IMG/VR virus record: IMGVR_UViG_3300022847_000019
Coordinates: 1 to 31,492 of that record
From: a virus
Strand: one strand, 5' to 3'
DNA length: 31,492 bases
A program made the translations under genes and the position numbers. A model generated the notes under the pieces. It was given only the letters and a program-made list of their open reading frames with translations. It ran no database searches and was not told the origin of the DNA. Below are positions 24,234 through 31,492 of the stretch, one piece after another (the stretch's first letter is position 1; every line of letters begins with the position of its first letter).

Positions 24234-24770
24234 CTAGGACTTGGAGCCACTTTCGGCGAGCCGCATTTCGATATTTAAATCAGCTTGACACTCAGTTGGA
24301 CGCGGTATGATTTGCGCTAACATCGTATCAACATCATCGAGATTGAGAAACGCTGCCAATCTCTGTACTTCTTCTCGTTGCGTCAATAACCGCTCAAACG
24401 AGATAGTCATTATTTCCCCGTATTTGGACAACCGCTCTCTGGCGTCAAATCTTTCCTTTCGATGTAATCCAGCAATAAGATCCACATAATGATCATCGAT
24501 ACTGGCACCCATCGAACGAAGGAACTTGACTTCTGACTTAGCTTGCTCAGTCGCATCTCTGTCCATCCACACTGTGCGGTATTCACCTTTTGGAATACCA
24601 ATCACTAAAGGTTCTAGTATTTTGACACTAAAACCATCAGGAACGCAAATGTTTCTGTTACCCGTTTCAAACATCGGGTACGAACCCGCTGTCGGACCAC
24701 CGACGGAATGGATCATCTGCATCACCAGTGATGAGCCACAACGACCGAATCCGGCAACCAGGTTGATCAC
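24234..24770 (-). CDS. P-loop sulfotransferase inside the head operon
   Basis: 178 residues, GTG start in a GTGA overlap. The P-loop that binds 5'-phosphosulfate is at the N-terminus: GFGRCGSSLVMQMIHSVGG (7-25). A 3'-phosphate site of the PAPS-dependent type follows in VWMDRDATEQAKS (R71, D72, S79), and the C-terminal SFERLLTQREEVQRLAAFLN matches the conserved helix region. The fold call is solid; the acceptor is unknown and may be host-surface sugar, a virion protein or a small molecule. Family members occur in phages from aquatic samples next to capsid genes. The ribosome site AGGAG is very close to the GTG; the CTG at 24761 would have ideal spacing, so the start is uncertain. Confidence 0.82.
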   Translation of the reverse strand: MINLVAGFGRCGSSLVMQMIHSVGGPTAGSYPMFETGNRNICVPDGFSVKILEPLVIGIPKGEYRTVWMDRDATEQAKSEVKFLRSMGASIDDHYVDLIAGLHRKERFDARERLSKYGEIMTISFERLLTQREEVQRLAAFLNLDDVDTMLAQIIPRPTECQADLNIEMRLAESGSKS

Positions 24771-25282
24771 TCCTTGACTTGCTCGAAGCCGATACCACCG
24801 GTTGGCAGGTTTGGTGCATAGGTATCAAGGGTACTGTCTCCGCGTGAGTCACTATCAATCTCACCGGCTTTCCGGCTCCTATTCATCTGTGAGGCAATCA
24901 ATGCGTTTCGCTCGCGCTCTGGTCCGAGCTTAATGCGATAATACTCAGCTTCTGGTAACATCATCAGGTACATGATCTGTGTATTGTCACCTTGGTCAAA
25001 TCCGGTAGTACGACACACATAGGTACTACCCTTGCGTCGGGTATACCCTTCAACTTCTCGCGCTGCTATATTACTGGCTTCAGCGACTAATTCAGCACCC
25101 TGGTCGAGCCATCGGTCTACATCACCATTGTTCTGCTCTTTCCAGAAAAACGTATAACCAGGGTACTTTGCCATATACGTTTCGGCATCGAGCGTTCGCA
25201 TACGACCCATATCTGGACGTACTTTGGTGCCGACTTCAGCATTGTGTTGTTGTAGTGGGTGAATTGGTTGGCGTTCGGCCAT
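24767..25282 (-). CDS. Unknown virion-module protein (171 residues)
   Basis: ATG at 25282 in a TAATG overlap with the scaffold gene. A soluble, charged alpha/beta protein: AETYMAKYPGYTFFWKEQNN, DRWLDQGAELVAEASNIAAR and TQIMYLMMLPEAEYYRIKLG can be picked out, with a polar tail. No membrane segment and no catalytic motif seen. Lying between scaffold and sulfotransferase, it may be a head-assembly factor or the partner or acceptor of the sulfotransferase (inference). Confidence 0.65.
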   Translation of the reverse strand: MAERQPIHPLQQHNAEVGTKVRPDMGRMRTLDAETYMAKYPGYTFFWKEQNNGDVDRWLDQGAELVAEASNIAAREVEGYTRRKGSTYVCRTTGFDQGDNTQIMYLMMLPEAEYYRIKLGPERERNALIASQMNRSRKAGEIDSDSRGDSTLDTYAPNLPTGGIGFEQVKE

Positions 25283-26166
25283 TAATCTTCTCCTGTTAAT
25301 TTTTCGGCAAATAGATCGGCGTCGAATTTATCACCGAATTTTTCCTTTAGTGCGTCTGCAACTGATTGAGCCGAGTTCACATCATGTGGATTACGACTGC
25401 CAATACTGATATCTGACAAGTTTGTTTTACCTTTTCCCTGGGTTTCAGTGGTTGTTTTACCGGGCGCTTGCTGACGACCTCGCTTGGGGGATTTAAAGAT
25501 ATCAGGATTGAGCTTTTTCGCATCATTGAATGCGACGTTCCACGCTTTTTTAATCTGACTGTCACTGAGAGCGAGAGCCCCGTTGTTACTTAATCGCTCG
25601 ATCAGGGAGTTGTACAGTGCACCATGATCGGTGGCGAACTCCTTGTTGTAGTCATCATGCTCCGTGTCTGTAAGTGGTGTTTCGGCAATCAAACTCAAAA
25701 GCGTTTCGTTTTTCGGGATTGGCACATTGCTATCGTGTTCTTCTAACCGCTGCTTCGCATCCAGTGCAGCCTCGACATCTTCATCGTCTTTAGCCTGTTC
25801 GATTTCAGCCAGTAAGTCCTTTCGTGCCTGGGCTGCTGCTGACTTCTTTTCGCTTTCGGTATATTCAGCCACTTGACTGACCATCGTACTGAGTCGTTTC
25901 AACTCTTTCTTCTGGTCTTTATTCTCCTGGATTCGATCATACTCATGCGAATAAGCGTTTTTACCCTTGAAGTCGTCGGGATCTTTTCCGGCTTCAATCC
26001 ACTGTTCATAGCTCATGTAGCCGGGGAGTTCATCGACTATCGGCTCATCGACTATCGGCTCATCGACTATCGGCTCATCGACTATCGGCTCATCGACTAT
26101 CGGCTCATCTTCATTATTCAGAAGTTCATCCAAGGTCGCGTCGATATTTTCCTGTGGCGTACTCAT
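25282..26166 (-). CDS. Scaffold protein with a repeated acidic N-terminus
   Basis: 294 residues, ATGA overlap upstream. Residues 21-45 are five tandem EPIVD units from a 15-bp DNA array, giving an acidic arm. A YEQWIEAGKDPDDFKGKNAY segment follows, then a long charged helix (KKELKRLSTMVSQVAEYTES, AARKDLLAEIEQAKDDEDVE-like heptads) and a basic C-terminal part (FKSPKRGRQQ). A highly charged, coiled-coil-rich protein between portal and capsid genes is the standard pattern of a phage scaffold (P22 gp8-like role). The GroES-like gene precedes it directly. Confidence 0.8.
   Translation of the reverse strand: MSTPQENIDATLDELLNNEDEPIVDEPIVDEPIVDEPIVDEPIVDELPGYMSYEQWIEAGKDPDDFKGKNAYSHEYDRIQENKDQKKELKRLSTMVSQVAEYTESEKKSAAAQARKDLLAEIEQAKDDEDVEAALDAKQRLEEHDSNVPIPKNETLLSLIAETPLTDTEHDDYNKEFATDHGALYNSLIERLSNNGALALSDSQIKKAWNVAFNDAKKLNPDIFKSPKRGRQQAPGKTTTETQGKGKTNLSDISIGSRNPHDVNSAQSVADALKEKFGDKFDADLFAEKLTGED
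26031..26105 (-). repeat. Five perfect 15-bp tandem copies in the scaffold gene
   Basis: CATCGACTATCGGCT on the + strand, five identical copies from 26031 to 26105, plus a partial one at 26106-26109. On the - strand they encode EPIVD five times. Confidence 0.96.
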
Positions 26167-26555
26167 TCGATACTCCCGAAAACATCCTCGTCATTGATGA
26201 AAATCACATACTCGCTGCTACCGGGTGGGAATTCGATTCGCGCACCTTCATATCGCCTGAACATGACAACATCCCCGATCTTGCACCAGGGAGCCGCATC
26301 GATATCCCGACGCATATTCTTGTAGGCGTCCGGTCCGATATCCAGGACAACACCGTAGTTACTACCCCGGTCCTCCCTCTCCTTCTGATCATTGGACTTG
26401 GTGACAAATCCCGCACCAGCTAGTGTTTGGAATTTATCAGCTTGTGCTGCTTCAAGTCCGGCTGTTACGTCGATGGGGTCGATGAGTACCCGGTAGCCAC
26501 GCGCTTTAATGGTACCTGTATCAATCTTCTTCTTTTGTTCGTTGTGGTTCTTCAT
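26163..26555 (-). CDS. GroES-like co-chaperonin
   Basis: 130 residues, longer than a typical GroES (about 97). Family marks: ARGYRVLIDPIDV (18-30), YGVVLDIGPDAYKN (67-80), APWCKIGDVVMFRRYEGARI (88-107) and the ending INDEDVFGSIE (120-130). The region that forms the GroEL-binding mobile loop is replaced by a long charged stretch (about 32-66) without the usual Ile-Val-Leu triplet. It overlaps the preceding small gene by 35 bases and the scaffold by four. T4 gp31 shows that phages can supply their own co-chaperonin for capsid folding; the same is inferred here, as it sits next to scaffold and capsid genes. Confidence 0.83.
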   Translation of the reverse strand: MKNHNEQKKKIDTGTIKARGYRVLIDPIDVTAGLEAAQADKFQTLAGAGFVTKSNDQKEREDRGSNYGVVLDIGPDAYKNMRRDIDAAPWCKIGDVVMFRRYEGARIEFPPGSSEYVIFINDEDVFGSIE

Positions 26556-26799
26556 AGAGTTCTGACCTTCTCAGAGTTTTTATGGGATCAAGTGCTTCGT
26601 TAAAAGCAGTAATCATACCCTCTCGTTCGAACAAGGTGGCGTGACTTCGGTAGGCGCTGTCGGGATTCAATATAGGTTTGAAGTCCTCGATAACCTGCTC
26701 CAGTCTAAACTGGAGAGCCTGTAAATAAGTTTGTGTTGCTGGCATATTCAGCCAGAGTTCAACCTGTGACTGTGTAACTCGCTTGTGCTGATCGGTCAT
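26521..26799 (-). CDS. Small unknown protein overlapping portal and GroES-like genes
   Basis: 92 residues from the ATG at 26799. The longer frame from 26850 would overlap the portal by 92 bases, whereas this start overlaps by 41. The ribosome site is weak. The sequence is soluble and largely helical (QVELWLNMPATQTYLQALQF, DPIKTLRRSELYEEPQ), with an NPDSAYRSHATLFEREG stretch. No family recognised. Long overlaps at both ends are unusual for this operon, where most are 1-4 bases. Confidence 0.6.
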   Translation of the reverse strand: MTDQHKRVTQSQVELWLNMPATQTYLQALQFRLEQVIEDFKPILNPDSAYRSHATLFEREGMITAFNEALDPIKTLRRSELYEEPQRTKEED

Positions 26800-28846
26800 C
26801 TTTCTGCTCGATAGGTAGTTGGCCGTTCCCCAGGTAGGCATCTTCGCCATTCATGAGTTTCAAACCTTGTTGGGGGCTTAACCCTGCATCCACTAGAGAT
26901 TTCAACGCTTTCGCATAAATCTCTGTGGTTTTAGCGATCATTTCGTCATCGGCTAATCCGAGTTCTGCCATTGATTTGGCCGCTTCGTTGGCCGCTTTTG
27001 CCTGTTTGACAACAAGTTCACCCTCACGCAGTTCGATCTCCTTCTTTCGGAACTCTGCGTCCATTTGTTTTTCCATACGCATCAGTTCCATCATCGGATC
27101 CAGTTGCGGTTTGGGCAACATACCATCAATATCAGGGTGCTTCATGTCAATCAACCAGTTACGGTATGCCTGGCGGAGATTCAATACTTGCGCCGGTTGC
27201 GTCTTAGCTTCCTGTAGCACCGCTTCTGATCGTGCCGAACGCTCAATGTCTGAGCCTTGTGTCGGATCGGCCACCAGTCGAATATCACAATCAGATGGGT
27301 CAAAATCCTTCTGCATACTGGCATCTGTATCTTCATCGAGTACACGATTGTAAGTGTCATCGTCATAATATTTTGAATTCAAGTCGAAGATGACCTTAAA
27401 TTCATCACCCGCCGCCTTATACACTCGCATGATGATCGAGTTGGGTGTCTTTAAGGCTTGTTGCAGTCGCGCAAGGTAAAGTGTGGCCGCTTCGTTCGTA
27501 TTAGCTTCTATCTGACTGGAAGCCGTGGTGATTCGGCGCAAGGCTTCACTCAGATGATCCATAAGCTGGAATAGTCCCTGGCTTGGACCGGATGCCGGGA
27601 ATTGGTGGATGCTATCACTGAGCGGTCGGCTACCCCGAGTGTTAACAGGGGTGAGTTGCCCCATGATGACTTCCACGATACCTGCTTGGACCGCATTACC
27701 GCGACCGGTAGACGAATCAAGTTCAATCAGTCCTGAGTTTGATGCGGCATTTTGCAGCGTACCGGCATCAATCATTTGTCGTAACATGGTGTTCAATGAC
27801 GCGAAGGCCGGACCCATGAGAATGCCCCAACCTAAACCCATTGGACCACCTTGGGGGTCCGGGAGGAAACGGTATTGAGTAAAACGGATGTTAGGTTTGA
27901 TCTTAACCAATTCACCATCTTCGTTCGTACTAATGGTGTCGTCATCGTAGTTCGGTTGCAGGTAGATAATCTTACCGTGTTCTTTTTCCAGGATAGCAAT
28001 ATACGGTTCACGTATGCCGTCGTCATCCAGGTCGATCCAACTGTAAGCCTTAATGAACGCAAATTCGTTTTTGTCGGTTTCCAGTTTGTCTTCTGCGTAA
28101 TCCCACTTCTGTTCGCCCCGGATATAACCGATAACATCATTGCGTGACAATTTCAGTTCGATAAACTTATCCAGCGCCTGGTCGAAGTGACGGGATTTGT
28201 GATCGAATATAACCTCATCGGCATGTAGCATATCACTACAGACAACTTCCTCGTCACCGTCAAAGTATCCTTCCTTGAACACAGTACCAACGCAGGGTAA
28301 TGCCATCAGGAGTTTATCCTGATCGTCCGTCCAATGTGGTATTTCTTCACGAAGTTGATAATTTGAATAAGTACTCACTCGTCGAGCGCGAGCTTGTTTT
28401 AGTGCCTCTTGCGGTGGCGCTTGCTGTCCATCGGGTCCGGGTTGAGCTGCCTCAACTTTATCTTGCCCGTAGACTTTCGCTTTAACGATGTCACGCGCCC
28501 AGACTAATTCGGGTGATGCGCGAGATGAGAAGTCAAGCATAGCTTCCAAGACGTTCGGTAGCATATCCATGCTCGCGCCGTCAAAAGGAAACGTTTTCTT
28601 ATCAATGATCACACCGTTGGCATAAGGCTCAAGTTTTGCCAACCATAACGCCTCTTTGTATTTCTTCTTCCAGTCTGACATTGACCTAACGGCATCAGCG
28701 TACAGACCCATAATTCGACTGTGGGCATCAGTAGCGTCTTTATGTTTGGCCGACTTTAAAACTTCAACCAGGTTCCCCTGATCGAGTTGGTCAAGCAGTG
28801 GGTGTTGTTCCACTTCCGGTTCCGCATCATAATCTAAATCAGACAT
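26759..28846 (-). CDS. Portal protein (P22-like length)
   Basis: 695 residues, TAATG overlap with the large terminase; P22 gp1 has 725. Recognisable parts: ADAVRSMSDWKKKYKEALWL near the N-terminus, a SYSWIDLDDD-type block (AYSWIDLDDDGIREPYIAIL, middle), PQGGPMGLGWGILMGPAFAS, and a long charged C-terminal helix (EKQMDAEFRKKEIELREGEL), the expected barrel/coiled-coil region. It directly follows the terminase, as usual. The portal forms the dodecameric vertex through which DNA is pumped and later leaves through the gp4/gp10-like tail. Confidence 0.87.
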   Translation of the reverse strand: MSDLDYDAEPEVEQHPLLDQLDQGNLVEVLKSAKHKDATDAHSRIMGLYADAVRSMSDWKKKYKEALWLAKLEPYANGVIIDKKTFPFDGASMDMLPNVLEAMLDFSSRASPELVWARDIVKAKVYGQDKVEAAQPGPDGQQAPPQEALKQARARRVSTYSNYQLREEIPHWTDDQDKLLMALPCVGTVFKEGYFDGDEEVVCSDMLHADEVIFDHKSRHFDQALDKFIELKLSRNDVIGYIRGEQKWDYAEDKLETDKNEFAFIKAYSWIDLDDDGIREPYIAILEKEHGKIIYLQPNYDDDTISTNEDGELVKIKPNIRFTQYRFLPDPQGGPMGLGWGILMGPAFASLNTMLRQMIDAGTLQNAASNSGLIELDSSTGRGNAVQAGIVEVIMGQLTPVNTRGSRPLSDSIHQFPASGPSQGLFQLMDHLSEALRRITTASSQIEANTNEAATLYLARLQQALKTPNSIIMRVYKAAGDEFKVIFDLNSKYYDDDTYNRVLDEDTDASMQKDFDPSDCDIRLVADPTQGSDIERSARSEAVLQEAKTQPAQVLNLRQAYRNWLIDMKHPDIDGMLPKPQLDPMMELMRMEKQMDAEFRKKEIELREGELVVKQAKAANEAAKSMAELGLADDEMIAKTTEIYAKALKSLVDAGLSPQQGLKLMNGEDAYLGNGQLPIEQKDDRSAQASYTVTG

Positions 28847-30297
28847 TAGTATCCCCTACTGCGGTCGCGGCTGTCATGAGTTTTAGCAACACTATGTAGT
28901 TCCTTGGGTATGAGATCACAGATGCGAACAGCGAACCGGCGCATCATATACGCATATCTTATCGCATCAAGCAAGTCATCGTCTACTTTAACGATTCGGC
29001 TCTGCCCGTTGGGTAATGCCAACCGGTGGTATCGTTCAATCTCCTGGGTGACGTTAGATAGCGCCCGACCGACTTTAAATCGGCCCTCGGACATCATAGC
29101 GTTGAGTTCCATCAGTCCAGCTTCAACACCATTACCACCTTCCTCCCAACTGGCATGTTCGCCAATCATGTTCCAACCTTCCTCGACATAGTAATCGCGC
29201 TGTCGCTTGGCTGACCCTTTTTCTGTCTGTAAACCGTCTGCAGGCCATGCAGTAGGTACGTTTTTGGCCCATTTACGGACGGCATGCCATGCCTCATGGG
29301 GCTGCTTACGACGATCTTTCCACGCCCTTGTGACGTAAAATACATCGTGATCCTTGTCCCAAACAAGCTGAATATGGGCTTGCGGGTGATCCCAACCAAA
29401 GTCCATCCCGTTAATCACGAACCAGTAGTCCGGGATGTCGAATGTATCAGCCAATAGCGTTTCGATATCATGCGCGTAGATCAAACCTGACCCCATGAGC
29501 GGAATACCGCGTGAGCGCATCTTACGTTGGTACTCGGGCCATGATTCAAGTAGTGCCTGTTTGGTTTCATCAGTAAGGTGGTAAGCCTCATCGAATGTGG
29601 CTATTTGCAGATACTGGTGTTTACCCGGGTCGTCCATGAACTTAACGACCAACTCGGTACGACCGTTCTCAGGTGTGAAGGTAAGGATGCCGCGACCACC
29701 CTCACCGTTGTTACCTGCAGCAGCGGTACGGGTGATAACCTGCGGGTAGATGGTGTGGTCTTTCGGTTCCTCGTCAATATGGAAGAAGTCAACCTTGTCA
29801 CCCATGAGTGCATGTTGACCCTGGCTGTACGATTTGAAGAACACCTCGCTCTCACCGTCAGTACCCCACCTGATTTTCACACTGTCAGCAAGACCACTTA
29901 CCCCGGATGGTGTAGCACTGATAATCTGATCGACGCTGATCAGGCCGCCACTGAATTGTCCGTTGGAGTAGTCACCCAGTAGTGCTTTCTGCAGGATGTC
30001 GCGCACCTTGGCACCTGAATATCCCAGGCACCAGACAAGCGGCGCATGGATGAATCGGTAACCCGGCCAGTCAGCAGGGTAACGGCCGGTAAGATGAATG
30101 GCGTCGATGTAGGTACCGAGGTAGGTTTTCCCGGTCTGATTACTAGCCATCAACATGCACTCACGATGAGTACGTGTGGCTGCAATGAATTGAGTCTGCC
30201 AGTCATATGGCTTGATGTTATCCAGGCCATCGGCTAATTGCTGACTGAGCAGATTCAGGTAGTCCTGTTCTTCCTCGTCAGTGAGTGGTTGGGTCAT
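28846..30297 (-). CDS. Terminase large subunit (packaging ATPase/nuclease)
   Basis: 483 residues, ATGA overlap with the small subunit. Walker A is MASNQTGKT (50-58), with the ATPase adenine-site YDWQTQFI just before it (31-38). Walker B is VDFFHIDEE (169-177, with D175-E176). The C-terminal RNase H-like nuclease begins at INGMDFGWDHP, and a later acidic motif is DDDLLDAIRYAYM. The size is normal for podovirus terminases. No intein or intron is seen. Confidence 0.92.
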   Translation of the reverse strand: MTQPLTDEEEQDYLNLLSQQLADGLDNIKPYDWQTQFIAATRTHRECMLMASNQTGKTYLGTYIDAIHLTGRYPADWPGYRFIHAPLVWCLGYSGAKVRDILQKALLGDYSNGQFSGGLISVDQIISATPSGVSGLADSVKIRWGTDGESEVFFKSYSQGQHALMGDKVDFFHIDEEPKDHTIYPQVITRTAAAGNNGEGGRGILTFTPENGRTELVVKFMDDPGKHQYLQIATFDEAYHLTDETKQALLESWPEYQRKMRSRGIPLMGSGLIYAHDIETLLADTFDIPDYWFVINGMDFGWDHPQAHIQLVWDKDHDVFYVTRAWKDRRKQPHEAWHAVRKWAKNVPTAWPADGLQTEKGSAKRQRDYYVEEGWNMIGEHASWEEGGNGVEAGLMELNAMMSEGRFKVGRALSNVTQEIERYHRLALPNGQSRIVKVDDDLLDAIRYAYMMRRFAVRICDLIPKELHSVAKTHDSRDRSRGY

Positions 30298-30899
30298 TCG
30301 CCTTCCACTGTTACTGGTTCACCACTACTGGGGGGTGCAATACCCATCTTCTGTTGGTATTCAAGAATTTTAGCTTTACGTTCGTCGGCGCTGAGCAGGT
30401 TGACATTATGCTCAACGGTTTTGGTTTCTTTCCAGTCTTCTGGTTTACGATTGTACAACCAGATCGTAGCAGCCTTGGTGTCAGGTGGGTAATACTTAGT
30501 GATGTCGGTCACTGTGATATCACCCTTATGATTGGAGATATGCACATCAGGATGCTTGTAACCGACCGCCCGTTGGTACAGTGCCGTTTCAACTTCCGCG
30601 TTAGCGATATCATAGCCACAACGGATAGCATGATCAAACTGGGGATATATTTTACGCCATCGGCTGAGTGTCGAATGACTGATGTTTAATAACTCAGCGA
30701 TCTTGGATTCTTTAGCGCCTAGCGCCGCATAGTTCTCCGCCTGTTTGATGACCGCATTACCCAGGGGTGTCGCAAGCAGGTTGGCGGAGGGATTGACAAT
30801 CGCTTCCAATACTTCTGGATCCGCCAGATATGGACTATTAGCGTAACGCTCGGGTTCAGCCAGATAGCGTTCCACGAACAATGTCTTATCCTTGTCCAT
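30294..30899 (-). CDS. Terminase small subunit
   Basis: 201 residues. A helix-turn-helix for DNA recognition is visible at about 58-86 (ESKIAELLNISHSTLSRWRK), followed by a helical oligomerisation region (DIANAEVETALYQRAVGYKH) and the family ending YYPPDTKAATIWLYNRKPED followed by a flexible tail. This order matches terminase small subunits that select the packaging site. It overlaps the endolysin by 14 bases and the large subunit by four. The ribosome site is weak, so its synthesis may depend on reading through the endolysin gene. Confidence 0.83.
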   Translation of the reverse strand: MDKDKTLFVERYLAEPERYANSPYLADPEVLEAIVNPSANLLATPLGNAVIKQAENYAALGAKESKIAELLNISHSTLSRWRKIYPQFDHAIRCGYDIANAEVETALYQRAVGYKHPDVHISNHKGDITVTDITKYYPPDTKAATIWLYNRKPEDWKETKTVEHNVNLLSADERKAKILEYQQKMGIAPPSSGEPVTVEGE

Positions 30900-31200
30900 A
30901 CACCGGCGACCAGTGAATATGGAAATGGTTTGACTCCAGGATCACCACGAAGTCGGCGCCCAGCAGGTCAGCTATGGCCTGTCGGGTGACAACGGGGTCA
31001 GCGACAGTACGTGATCTCACATCAATGGCATCGCCGCGATAATGGGCTGAACGGTTTGCGGTGTGCTTGTACACCTCACTACCGCTGGTCACTACAGTAT
31101 CCACGCCTTCGCTCTCGAAGATGGATGCAATCTGTATCAGCGCGACCAGTATTGGCTGTCGGCAATTGGCGATCGATGCGCCTTTCTTAACTAAAATCAT
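30886..31200 (-). CDS. Endolysin-like M15 peptidase
   Basis: 104 residues, the first gene after the late promoter. Zinc ligands of the M15 (VanY / L-Ala-D-Glu peptidase) family are visible: H53 and D60 in AHYRGDAIDVRSR, and H94 in SNHFHIHW (90-97). Conserved helices around ILVALIQIASIFES also fit. It would cut peptide cross-links in peptidoglycan and acts as endolysin or as a virion-associated peptidase. No signal peptide, so release would need the holin or the membrane protein of this phage. The start has only a weak ribosome site (GGGAAAG). Confidence 0.82.
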   Translation of the reverse strand: MILVKKGASIANCRQPILVALIQIASIFESEGVDTVVTSGSEVYKHTANRSAHYRGDAIDVRSRTVADPVVTRQAIADLLGADFVVILESNHFHIHWSPVYGQG

Positions 31201-31227
31201 AATCGGTCTTTCCCGGTCAAGTTTGAA

Positions 31228-31257
31228 ATTTTAAAATATTTTGGCGGGGGGCGTCAA
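31228..31257 (-). promoter_or_regulatory. Sigma70-like promoter for the late operon
   Basis: On the - strand TTGACG (31257-31252) and TAAAAT (31233-31228) are separated by 18 bases. Each matches the consensus at 5 of 6 positions. They lie about 28 bases upstream of the endolysin start and nothing else in the gap fits better. Inferred, not shown. Confidence 0.6.
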
Positions 31258-31400
31258 GGCTTTTAGGGGTGGGGGTGTTTTTGGGCTTGCTTCTCAATTT
31301 TCAGCTTTTTTGATTTTCAGACGTTTAGGCGGGAGGCTGTGGGTGATATAAGTACCCGAACGCTTGATGCCCGGGCCCGTTTTGGGAGTCCAGTCTGACA

Positions 31401-31492
31401 GTGCCTGGGTGCCTGGATGCCTGGGTGCCTGGGTGCCTGGGTGCCTGGGTGCCTGGGTGCCTGGGTGCCTGGGTGCCGGGGTGCGTGGGTGC
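31401..31492. repeat. GTGCCTGG octamer array running to the window edge
   Basis: Eleven tandem 8-base units plus half a unit. The third unit is ATGCCTGG; the last two whole units (GTGCCGGG, GTGCGTGG) are degenerate. The unit length is not a multiple of three and no reading frame is kept, unlike the coding repeats elsewhere. It may be cut by the assembly. Confidence 0.95.

Larger units (their letters stand above)
31201..31492. other. Noncoding upstream region of the late operon
   Basis: No gene is seen on either strand. The stretch holds, from left to right, the late promoter, a G-rich part on the + strand at about 31244-31279 (runs of 4 to 6 G) that could form a G-quadruplex, two ATTTTCAG copies at about 31299-31320, a GC-rich palindrome (GCCCGGGC) near 31370, and the octamer array to the window end. 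Confidence 0.7.

Noticed and set aside
27181-28147. Several open frames of 60-140 residues on both strands inside the portal gene
   Set aside because: They lie within the strongly supported portal frame, and neither coupling nor a ribosome site supports them.
31401-31492. CRISPR array
   Set aside because: The units are eight bases with no spacers, so this is a simple tandem repeat.
1-31492. Diversity-generating retroelement, integrase, transposase, tRNA or rRNA genes
   Set aside because: No reverse transcriptase, recombinase, tRNA cloverleaf or rRNA sequence was recognised in any frame or strand.

Overview
The window looks like part of the genome of a tailed double-stranded DNA phage (Caudoviricetes) with a short-tailed, podovirus-like plan. 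There is a complete packaging and head module: small and large terminase, portal, scaffold, decoration protein and major capsid protein. The head-to-tail proteins resemble P22 gp4 and P22 gp10. I see no tape measure, sheath or tail-tube genes. No rRNA, tRNA, integrase or bacterial housekeeping gene is visible. Several candidate lipoproteins with lipoboxes point to a Gram-negative host. The style of the tail-fibre, LamG, beta-helix and decoration proteins resembles phages from marine and other aquatic samples, but the host cannot be named from the sequence. Both ends of the window lie in tandem repeats, so it may be a contig that stopped at repeats rather than a whole genome.

Left arm, + strand, about 1-7716: early and replication genes. 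In order these are the C-terminal end of a protein with a Pro-Ala linker, a Cas4-like PD-(D/E)XK nuclease (DUF2800 type), a single-stranded DNA-binding protein (DUF2815 type), a family B DNA polymerase with an unusual motif C, an HslV/proteasome-like Ntn hydrolase, a 500-residue HTH plus metallophosphoesterase protein that I compare with T5 A1, a small Cys-rich protein, a small membrane protein (DUF7220-like), a dATP/dGTP diphosphohydrolase-like protein, a protein with a perfect EF-hand loop, and a small lipoprotein. Nearly all are joined by 1-11 base stop/start overlaps, which implies one translationally coupled operon.

Right arm, - strand, read leftwards from 31200 to 7702: late genes. Transcription probably starts at a sigma70-like promoter near 31257-31228. 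The order is M15 peptidase endolysin, terminase small and large subunits, portal, a 92-residue protein, a GroES-like co-chaperonin, scaffold, an unknown protein, a P-loop sulfotransferase, decoration protein, major capsid protein, beta-helix protein, conserved virion protein, LamG adhesin, an unknown protein, a 41-residue lipoprotein too short for a usual ORF list, a transglutaminase-like (C93) cysteine peptidase, a one-TM coiled-coil protein, an RHPQDF-motif protein, gp4-like adaptor, gp10-like tail hub, an unknown protein, three likely ejection proteins, a tail fibre/spike and a small unknown protein. The two arms converge and overlap by 15 bases at 7702-7716, with no visible terminator.

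The most unusual points are: accessory enzymes set inside the virion operon (sulfotransferase, GroES-like protein, and a C93 peptidase between two spanin-like genes); an HslV-like peptidase next to the polymerase; a polymerase motif C reading NTDG; an RNA hairpin with a UACG loop right after the capsid gene; and six tandem-repeat loci in 31 kb. Five of these lie in coding sequence and keep the reading frame; one is an octamer array at the window edge.
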